Assembly: GCA_016932965.1 (NCBI GenBank)
Contig: JAFGBW010000186.1
Coordinates: forward strand, 1-7,853
Source of the DNA: Candidatus Auribacterota bacterium
GTDB taxonomy: Bacteria; Auribacterota; JAFGBW01
Direction: 5' to 3'
Length of the DNA: 7,853 nucleotides
In this document: piece by piece, positions 1 to 4,822 of the stretch
How the letters are laid out: each line of letters opens with the position of its first letter
Position numbering within the stretch: position 1 is the first letter of the stretch
Translations under genes and position numbers: made by a program
The notes under the pieces: generated by a model
Database searches by the model: none
Told to the model about the DNA's origin: nothing
What the model saw: only the letters and a program-made list of their open reading frames with translations

Positions 1-761
1 ATCCATTTGATGACCAGATTGGAGATATAAATGGAAAAAACGGAAGGGGTATTATAAAGAGAATTATTTGCAGCATGGATTGCATAGGAAAGCATCGGGC
101 ACAGGTTTTCATCTGATTTTTTTATCCAGTCCTTGTGGATGACTACGATTACCACACCGGCAGGCCCCACATTTTTTTGGGCTCCGGCATAGATCAAACC
201 ATAGCGTTTGATATCAACAGGACGGGATAGAAAGTCAGACGAGGCGTCACAAACCAGACCCACTCCGTTGGAAGGAGGTTCTTTTTTAAATTCGGTTCCG
301 AAAATGGTGTTGTTCGATGTGAAATGAAGGTAAGGGCTGTCCTTGGGGATTTGATCTTCCTTTACTTCAGGGATCAGACTGAATTTTTGTTCTTCAGAAC
401 TGGCTACGACGTTGACTTTTCCGATCCGTTTGGCTTCCTTGATTGCCTTTTGGGACCAGCTTCCGGAATTGATATAGGCCGGAACCTTTCCTTGCGTCAG
501 ATTCAGAGGAACCATGTAAAACTGCAGGCTGGCTCCGCCCTGGAGGAAAAGAACGTCAAAATCATCCCCGGCGCCTAACAATTCCTTCACATTGGCTTTT
601 GCCTCATTCACAATTTTTTCAAAAGCAGGGGCCCGGTGGCTGATTTCCAAAATACCCACTCCGGTTTCCGCATAACAATAAATGGATTCTTTAGCTTCCA
701 ACAAAACTTCTTCCGGTAAAACAGCAGGTCCTGGATTGAAATTATATCCTCGATTACCCAT
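1..761 (-). CDS. serC: Phosphoserine aminotransferase SerC (3' end beyond window)
   Basis: Class V PLP-dependent aminotransferase that converts 3-phosphohydroxypyruvate plus glutamate to O-phosphoserine and 2-oxoglutarate in the cytosol. It is the second step of serine synthesis, and the same enzyme family also acts in PLP synthesis. 253 codons are visible of a family length near 360, so about 70% is present. The N-terminus carries the family motif NFNPGPAVLPEEVL (residues 7-20) and ISHRAPAFE (40-48, the SHR substrate-contact region). The cofactor-site GGAS lies at 75-78, and SSDFLSRPVD (174-183) precedes the PLP-binding lysine K196 within GAQKNVGPAG (193-202). NTPSVF (237-242) is the conserved dimer/phosphate-site stretch. 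The ATG at 761 is set by an AAAGGA ribosome binding site (774-769) with a 7-nt spacer, and the protein aligns from residue 1 with known SerC. The frame is intact. Its upstream neighbour on the same strand is the response regulator, 310 bases away, so it probably has its own promoter. Confidence 0.97.
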   Translation of the reverse strand, partial: MGNRGYNFNPGPAVLPEEVLLEAKESIYCYAETGVGILEISHRAPAFEKIVNEAKANVKELLGAGDDFDVLFLQGGASLQFYMVPLNLTQGKVPAYINSGSWSQKAIKEAKRIGKVNVVASSEEQKFSLIPEVKEDQIPKDSPYLHFTSNNTIFGTEFKKEPPSNGVGLVCDASSDFLSRPVDIKRYGLIYAGAQKNVGPAGVVIVVIHKDWIKKSDENLCPMLSYAIHAANNSLYNTPSVFSIYISNLVIKW

Positions 762-1071
762 GATGTGATCCTTTCATTGGACTTTGGACTTTATAAAAAG
801 CAGAAGTTAATATTTTTTCCGATAAAAGAGAAACAGTCAAGAAAAATGCCTTTTCACAAGCAGCAATCTCGCGGATTGTTTTGTGTGAATTATGAAAAGG
901 AGCAGACTTAAAGAAAGATAGAGAATTCAGAATAGAAAAAAATTTTTTAACCAATACGACCAGAGCGAAGCCCGCAGCAATTCTTATTCAAAAAACAATG
1001 GACAGCGGGAAAACCCGCAAGAAATAAACAAATATAATCATCGTGCAAATAGATCCGGACAGTCAGGGTTT
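762..1071. other. Spacer between serC and the response regulator gene; no gene supported
   Basis: AT-rich spacer of 310 bases that must hold the serC leader and probably its promoter. A TATAAA-like -10 is visible on the minus strand near 798-793, but I see no matching -35. A 7-base tandem repeat (TGGACTT twice, 778-791) lies just upstream of the serC ribosome binding site. The minus-strand frame from 954 to 754 is open (66 codons, TTG start). It has no ribosome binding site, resembles nothing I know and runs into serC, so I do not call it a gene. A small GC hairpin near the response-regulator end is listed separately. Confidence 0.6.
991..1018 (-). terminator. Possible weak terminator after the response regulator
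   Basis: On the minus strand, about 54 bases past the stop at 1072, there is a perfect 5-bp stem GCGGG/CCCGC with a TTTT loop (1018-1005). A run of six T follows, but only after about 8 intervening bases (997-992). The stem is short and the T run is displaced, so this is a weak intrinsic terminator candidate at best. Confidence 0.3.
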
Positions 1072-2448
1072 TCATAATCCATATTGATTGATTTTATATC
1101 TGAGTGTTGAATAAGGCATGTGAAGGATCCTGGCGGCATTTTTCCGGTTCCATTTGGCTTCTTTCAGAGCGGAACTGATTTTTTCGGCTTCTTCATTCGA
1201 AGCGGATATTTCATTGCCCTGGCTAGTATTATCAGAAAGTTCGGAATGAATATGCTGCGATAAATAGAGGTGTTCAACTCCGATTTCAAGTGTGGAAGAA
1301 ATGATGGCTGCCCTTTCAACAATGTTTCTTAATTCTCTGACATTGCCAGGAAAAGAATAATTTAAAAGCGCTTGTCGGGCCCCGGTGGATAAAAATTTAT
1401 TTCCCATTTTTTTTGAGAACAAAAAAGAATTCAAAAAATGCTCTGCCAGAGGAATGATATCCTCCTTTCTTTCTCTCAAGGGGGATAAATGAATGTGAAA
1501 CGCATTCAATCTGAAAAACAGATCCTGTCTGAATCGTCCTTCTTTTAATAAATTTTCCAGTAAGATATTGGAGGCGGCAATCAATCTGAGATCCACTCTG
1601 ATTTCTTCATGGGAGCCGATCGGTCTGAATGAGCGGGTTTCCAAGACTCGTAATAATTTCGCCTGCATGGAAAGGCTCAAATCGGCTATTTCATCCAAAA
1701 AAAGCGTGCCTTTGTCAGCCATTCTGAAATAGCCGTAATGATTCATGATGGCTCCTGTGAAAGCGCCCTTGACATGACCAAAGAGTTCGCTTTCCACCAA
1801 GGTCTCTGAAAGAGCCGGACAGCTGACCGCAATAAAAGGAATCCGGTCACCGCCTGCCTGATCATGAAGGACTTTGGCTACGACTTCTTTTCCTGTACCG
1901 GTTTCTCCTGTGATAAGAATACTGCTACAGCGTGCCTGAACCGCCTGGCGAATCTGTTTTTGCACTTTTCGGAGGGAGGAACTTTGTCCGATTAATTGCG
2001 GAGTGGAAGGTCCGGAATTGCTTGCCTGCTGAACCGCAACCAATGTCTGACTGAGGAGCGTCTTTTCCTGATTCAGTTTTCTCAGTTGTTGAATTTTTTC
2101 CAGAATTGCGTCCAGTTCCAGAAGTTTGACAGGTTTTTCCAAATAATCTGCGGCACCGAGACGAAGCGCCTGAATCGCCGTTTCAAGAGTTCCCTGTCCC
2201 GTGATGATGACGACCGGCAGTTCAGGGTATCTTTGCTTGATATCCTTCAGCAGATTGATGCCGTCCATATCGGGCAGATGAATATCGAGCATGATTAAAT
2301 CGAAATCGCTTTCTTCAATTTTGGAAAGGGCCTCTTCACCATAAAGGACTTTGAATATTTGATGTCCTGCGCTGGAAAAATATCCTTCCAGAACACGAAG
2401 AACGATTTCTTCATCATCCACCAAAAGGATTCGCAGCGGATTTTTCAA
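1072..2448 (-). CDS. NtrC-family sigma-54-dependent response regulator
   Basis: Cytoplasmic bacterial enhancer-binding protein of 458 residues with the full receiver, AAA+ and Fis-type HTH layout of the NtrC/ZraR/FlrC group. The receiver (about 5-120) has acidic pocket D11 and D12, phosphoacceptor D55, T83 and K105. The AAA+ domain (about 150-385) has Walker A GETGTGKE (181-188), the sigma-54-contacting GAFTGA loop (228-233), Walker B GTLFLDEIADL (247-257), putative arginine fingers in GRFRQDLFFRLN (304-315) and sensor II NVREL (369-373). The C-terminal HTH (about 423-456, NRKNAARILHMPYSTLRYKI) binds DNA. All key residues are present, so it should hydrolyse ATP and remodel sigma-54 RNA polymerase. 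The start is a TTG overlapping the upstream stop as TTGA, with AGAGG (2457-2453) 4 nt ahead, so it is translationally coupled to the kinase-like gene. The target is not shown by the sequence. Proximity to fliA makes a flagellar (FlrC/FlgR-like) role possible, but stress or metabolic regulators look the same. Confidence 0.96.
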   Translation of the reverse strand: MKNPLRILLVDDEEIVLRVLEGYFSSAGHQIFKVLYGEEALSKIEESDFDLIMLDIHLPDMDGINLLKDIKQRYPELPVVIITGQGTLETAIQALRLGAADYLEKPVKLLELDAILEKIQQLRKLNQEKTLLSQTLVAVQQASNSGPSTPQLIGQSSSLRKVQKQIRQAVQARCSSILITGETGTGKEVVAKVLHDQAGGDRIPFIAVSCPALSETLVESELFGHVKGAFTGAIMNHYGYFRMADKGTLFLDEIADLSLSMQAKLLRVLETRSFRPIGSHEEIRVDLRLIAASNILLENLLKEGRFRQDLFFRLNAFHIHLSPLRERKEDIIPLAEHFLNSFLFSKKMGNKFLSTGARQALLNYSFPGNVRELRNIVERAAIISSTLEIGVEHLYLSQHIHSELSDNTSQGNEISASNEEAEKISSALKEAKWNRKNAARILHMPYSTLRYKINQYGL

Positions 2449-3194
2449 GTGGCCTCTTTTATTAGTTTAACGGTTGGCAAGTAGATTATCACCTGGCGTC
2501 CTTTTTCCTTTTTTTTGTGCGTCATCCTCCCGTTTAACCTGTCAAGAAGGGTGGGGATTGTTTGGAAAAAAGGGGAATTTTCAATGAAATTATTTTCAGT
2601 AAAGATATTTGACACGCCTTGATAATCATAGGTGACAGCGATAGGAAAATCAAGATCACTGTTATTCAGGCCGGTTGTTATCACCAGGCTAGGAGGATCG
2701 ATCCCCTCTATTTTTTCCATTTTTACCTCATATAAATCAAGGAAGGCGGCCTGAAGAACAAGAAAAATTTCGCATAAGTCGAAAAAATGTCCCCAGATCA
2801 ACGGGAGGTCCTCTTTCAAGTAAAGATGGTATCCGATTCTCTTTTTATTCATCCTATTTTTGAGTAATTCAATAGATAGGAGGATAGCCTCATTCACGGA
2901 TACGGGAGACAAATCTGTTGTTTGGGCTTCTTTCGAAATTTTCTGAACAGGCTTTAATATGGAGGTGATCCGGTCAATCTGGTGAATGATCTCTTCCGCA
3001 TGATCCCGAATTTTTCCCGGGTCCAGATCCCATCCTTTTTTTATAGACAGCAATAAGTGCTCAGCGAGCCCTCTGATTCCGAAAAGCGGCTGGTTCAATT
3101 CATGAGCGATCCGCAGTGCCGTCCCGCCGAAAAATTGCGTCCGGTTTTGTAAGATGGACGAAGTCTTGATTGACTGATGCTGTCGGATTTTCAA
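2445..3194 (-). CDS. Soluble histidine-kinase-like protein with degenerate ATP-binding domain
   Basis: 249 residues, no membrane segment and no sensor domain. A dimerisation/phosphotransfer helix pair spans about 22-90, with H box RIAHELNQPLFGIRG (28-42) and phosphoacceptor H31. The second half is laid out like a HATPase_c domain: SVNEAI (99-104) and a final strand GRQVIIYLP (232-240) align with normal kinases. Its catalytic motifs are missing. The N box region (142-155, EIFLVLQAAFLDLY) has no Asn, the DxGxG (G1) site reads VTYDYQGVS (187-195) with Tyr where Asp is expected, and no GxGxG lid is present. It probably cannot bind ATP in the usual way and may be a phosphotransferase, phosphatase or inert partner of the downstream regulator. 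The start is TTG with GGGGG (3204-3200) 5 nt ahead. An in-frame TAA lies just upstream, so no longer form is possible without a frameshift. The stop overlaps the regulator start (TTGA). Confidence 0.88.
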   Translation of the reverse strand: MKIRQHQSIKTSSILQNRTQFFGGTALRIAHELNQPLFGIRGLAEHLLLSIKKGWDLDPGKIRDHAEEIIHQIDRITSILKPVQKISKEAQTTDLSPVSVNEAILLSIELLKNRMNKKRIGYHLYLKEDLPLIWGHFFDLCEIFLVLQAAFLDLYEVKMEKIEGIDPPSLVITTGLNNSDLDFPIAVTYDYQGVSNIFTENNFIENSPFFQTIPTLLDRLNGRMTHKKKEKGRQVIIYLPTVKLIKEAT

Positions 3195-3256
3195 TGAAAC
3201 CCCCGAGTTTTAAAAAATACTCCTTCCAAGATCATGATTTAGTATCTTTATTTTAC

Positions 3257-3307
3257 CTGATAGCCCCATATTGCTCTATAAAAAAATTCAGATTTGGGGC
3301 TATTCAG
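3257..3307. repeat. Long inverted repeat upstream of the kinase-like gene
   Basis: Left arm CTGATAGCCCCA (3257-3268) is the reverse complement of right arm TGGGGCTA-T-TCAG (3295-3307), apart from one bulged T at 3303. That gives 12 pairs around a 26-nt AT-rich loop. It lies 63 bases upstream of the kinase-like start, in its probable promoter or leader. It could be an operator dyad or an RNA stem. It lacks an adjacent T run on either strand, so it does not look like an intrinsic terminator. Confidence 0.6.
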
Positions 3308-3333
3308 CCATATTTTTATTTATCCTGAAAGAC

Positions 3334-3354
3334 ATCCTTTTTTATAAAAAGGAT
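3334..3354. repeat. 9-bp AT-rich hairpin
   Basis: ATCCTTTTT and AAAAAGGAT form a perfect 9-bp stem around a 3-nt TAT loop. Only two G-C pairs are present, so the structure is weak. Its role is unknown; it may be part of the promoter region of either divergent unit. Confidence 0.5.
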
Positions 3355-3419
3355 TTTATCCGGGCTCCCGACTAATTTCATATGACTTTTTACATAGGAA
3401 AAACGGATGGGAAGGTCCC

Positions 3420-3450
3420 TGAAAAAATGATTTATTCCATCATTTTTTCA
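3420..3450. repeat. Perfect 12-bp hairpin overlapping the next repeat
   Basis: TGAAAAAATGAT (3420-3431) and ATCATTTTTTCA (3439-3450) are perfect reverse complements around a 7-nt loop TTATTCC. The right arm is shared with the left end of the palindromic element starting at 3447, so the two structures cannot form together in one transcript. No gene ends immediately upstream, which argues against a simple terminator role. Confidence 0.6.
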
Positions 3451-3535
3451 CCCAGAAGGACACGAAGCGCATGATATAGGGAAACGGGCAAAAGTATGAC
3501 TTGCTTAGCCTCTTCTTCGTGTTTTTCGGGGTGAA
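3447..3535. repeat. 89-bp palindromic (MITE/REP-like) element, copy 1
   Basis: The outer 21 bases at 3447-3467 and 3515-3535 are inverted repeats matching at 18 of 21 positions, with mismatches at arm positions 8, 12 and 13. The arms carry the words TTCACCC and ACACGAAG. The core GAAGGACACGAA (3455-3466) recurs exactly at 6745-6756 in a second element. The interior (3468-3514) has no open reading frame. The pattern, short with inverted ends, intergenic and repeated, fits a non-autonomous dispersed element. I see no clear target duplication. Confidence 0.55.
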
Positions 3536-3693
3536 ATTGATTTTAAAAATAGAGATTCCACTTGTCATTAATCCTAATCCATTGTGATTTTTATCAATTG
3601 AATGGGGGCTGTCCTGAAAAATCGGATGTTTTGACTGGCCATTCTTCCCAAGAGATACGGATACACATCGAAATGGGATTTAAGAAAAATCTT

Positions 3694-3720
3694 TTGTTTT
3701 TTCTGCTACTTATTTATAAT
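3694..3720 (+). promoter_or_regulatory. Possible sigma-70-type promoter for fliA
   Basis: A perfect -10 hexamer TATAAT (3715-3720) lies 15 bases after a weak -35 TTGTTT (3694-3699). Transcription would start near 3727, leaving a leader of only about 12 nt with the Shine-Dalgarno at its very start. The short leader, short spacer and poor -35 in an AT-rich stretch keep confidence low. Confidence 0.3.
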
Positions 3721-3725
3721 GAAAT

Positions 3726-3732
3726 AAAGGAG
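3726..3732 (+). promoter_or_regulatory. Ribosome binding site fixing the fliA start
   Basis: AAAGGAG is 6 nt before the ATG at 3739. It decides against the longer in-frame start at 3562 (TTG), which has no comparable site and would add 59 residues unlike any sigma factor. Confidence 0.85.
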
Positions 3733-3738
3733 AGTCTC

Positions 3739-4521
3739 ATGACTGAAACGGAAGTTAAGCAGGCATGGCAGACCTATATCAAAACCCGGAATATGAAGAT
3801 CAAAAATGATCTCATCCTGCACTATCTTCCTGTGGTCAGGCACAATGCTTCCCGATTGGCGTTAGCACTCCCATCTCATGTGAACATCAATGATCTCATT
3901 TCTTCCGGTGTAGTTGGACTGATTTCTTCCATTGAAAAATTTGATCCTAATGCCGGTTTTCAGTTTAAAAGCTTCGCTTCGCATCGTATTCAGGGGGCCA
4001 TGCTCGATGAGTTAAGAAATCTGGATTGGATTCCGCGTACCATTCGTTCCAAATCCAAAAAGGTACAGGCAGCCTATAATGAAGCGCAACAGAAGCACGG
4101 TCGCATGCCGACGGATGTGGAAGTGGCTGAATATCTAGGGGTTTCCATGGAGCAATTCAATGAGCTTTTAGAAGCCACCAAGATCATTTCCTTATTTTCT
4201 TTTGATGCCAGGATCAATCCATCCCTCATGGAAGATTCCCCCCTTTTATCGGAGCTGATCAAGGACCCCAGGATTGCCTCTCCCAGCCAGGAAATTTCCA
4301 GGGAGGAACTCAAACAGCTTCTTATCCAGGCCATTAATGAACTGCCTAAACAGGAAAAAACGGTTTTGATTCTTTATTATTATGAGGAATTGACGTTAAA
4401 GGAAATCGGGGAAGTATTGGGGGTGACGGAATCCAGAATTTGCCAGATTCATGCGAAAGCTATTTTTAAATTGAAGGCGCGGGTTCATACGAGTGAGATC
4501 AAGGAATATGCGACCCATTGA
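3739..4521 (+). CDS. fliA: Flagellar sigma factor FliA (sigma-28)
   Basis: Sigma-28 family RNA polymerase sigma factor of 260 residues, within the usual 230-260 range. In this family it directs transcription of late flagellar and chemotaxis genes and is held by the anti-sigma factor FlgM until the hook is complete. Region 2 spans about 20-97: DLISSGVVGLISSIEKFDP at 52-70, then FKSFASHRIQGAMLDELRNLDW at 76-97, which contains the promoter-melting and -10 recognition surface. Region 3 follows with the FliA-typical IPR (98-100), KVQAAYN and GRMPTDVEVAEYLGV (121-135). Region 4 (about 196-250) ends in the -35-binding HTH LTLKEIGEVLGVTESRICQ (218-236). The start is the ATG with a good ribosome binding site. 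Its end overlaps the next gene by 14 bases, so it appears to head an operon with the charged protein and fliK. No flgM is visible here. Confidence 0.95.
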   Translation: MTETEVKQAWQTYIKTRNMKIKNDLILHYLPVVRHNASRLALALPSHVNINDLISSGVVGLISSIEKFDPNAGFQFKSFASHRIQGAMLDELRNLDWIPRTIRSKSKKVQAAYNEAQQKHGRMPTDVEVAEYLGVSMEQFNELLEATKIISLFSFDARINPSLMEDSPLLSELIKDPRIASPSQEISREELKQLLIQAINELPKQEKTVLILYYYEELTLKEIGEVLGVTESRICQIHAKAIFKLKARVHTSEIKEYATH

Positions 4522-4822
4522 ATTTCTTCAGTCAATTGACAGACAGATTGCAGCGGATCAGATCCAGCAAAATAAAACACATGATTCCAAGGATGTGACA
4601 GGTGAGTTGACTGTCCGGCAAATGCAGGAGGATGCCAAAGTCAAGGATTTGACGGTGAATGAATCGGATCAGAAAAATAAGATCAATCCTGACGAGGAAA
4701 AGGAAAAAAAAGAGGGACGCCATTCCCAGCCAAATAAAGAAAAGAAAGATGAAATCCCTGAAAACAAGGAACTGTTGACCCCGGATCCTGAAAAGGGGCA
4801 AAATTTGGATATCATTGTCTGA
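4508..4822 (+). CDS. Small, highly charged protein of the flagellar operon
   Basis: 104 residues, function unknown. The N-terminal 20 residues look like a helix (PIEFLQSIDRQIAADQIQQ). The middle (about 55-90) is very rich in Lys and Glu and probably disordered. The last residues GQNLDIIV recall the hydrophobic GH(I/L)IDI(K/R)V ending of unnamed small proteins found between fliA and fliK in several bacteria; that link is from memory and is inference. The ATG at 4508 overlaps the fliA end by 14 bases, with AAGGA (4501-4505) very close. A GTG at 4493 is an in-frame alternative adding five residues. The stop TGA shares its last base with the fliK ATG, so translation is coupled on both sides. I see no membrane segment or signal peptide. 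Confidence 0.75.
   Translation: MRPIEFLQSIDRQIAADQIQQNKTHDSKDVTGELTVRQMQEDAKVKDLTVNESDQKNKINPDEEKEKKEGRHSQPNKEKKDEIPENKELLTPDPEKGQNLDIIV

Larger units (their letters stand above)
3195..3738. other. Divergent non-coding region rich in inverted repeats
   Basis: This 544-base stretch separates the leftward two-component pair from rightward fliA and should hold promoters for both. I see no gene in it. The rightward frame from 3562 is open and continuous with fliA, but the 59 extra codons have no sigma-factor similarity, and a good ribosome binding site sits later at 3726. Four dyads are listed separately: 3257-3307, 3334-3354, 3420-3450 and the outer arms of the 3447-3535 element. I found no canonical sigma-54 (TGGC-N8-TTGC type) or sigma-28 promoter by eye. 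Confidence 0.7.

Noticed and set aside
818-825. TCCGATAA, resembling a sigma-28 -10 element
   Set aside because: No TAAA-type -35 lies at the right distance (the nearest TAAA is about 20 bases away) and no plus-strand gene follows.
754-954. Open minus-strand frame of 66 codons upstream of serC
   Set aside because: It starts with TTG without a ribosome binding site, has no recognisable similarity and overlaps the serC start region.
3334-3354. 9-bp hairpin as an intrinsic terminator
   Set aside because: No gene ends nearby on either strand, the stem is almost all A-T, and the region is divergent promoter DNA.
3486-3504. GG...TTGC resembling a sigma-54 promoter inside the fliA upstream region
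   Set aside because: The GG to GC spacing is 14 rather than 10 bases and the sequence lies inside the palindromic repeat.
3562-3738. 59-codon N-terminal extension of FliA
   Set aside because: It is in frame but unlike any sigma factor, has a TTG start with no ribosome binding site, and AAAGGAG at 3726-3732 clearly serves the ATG at 3739.
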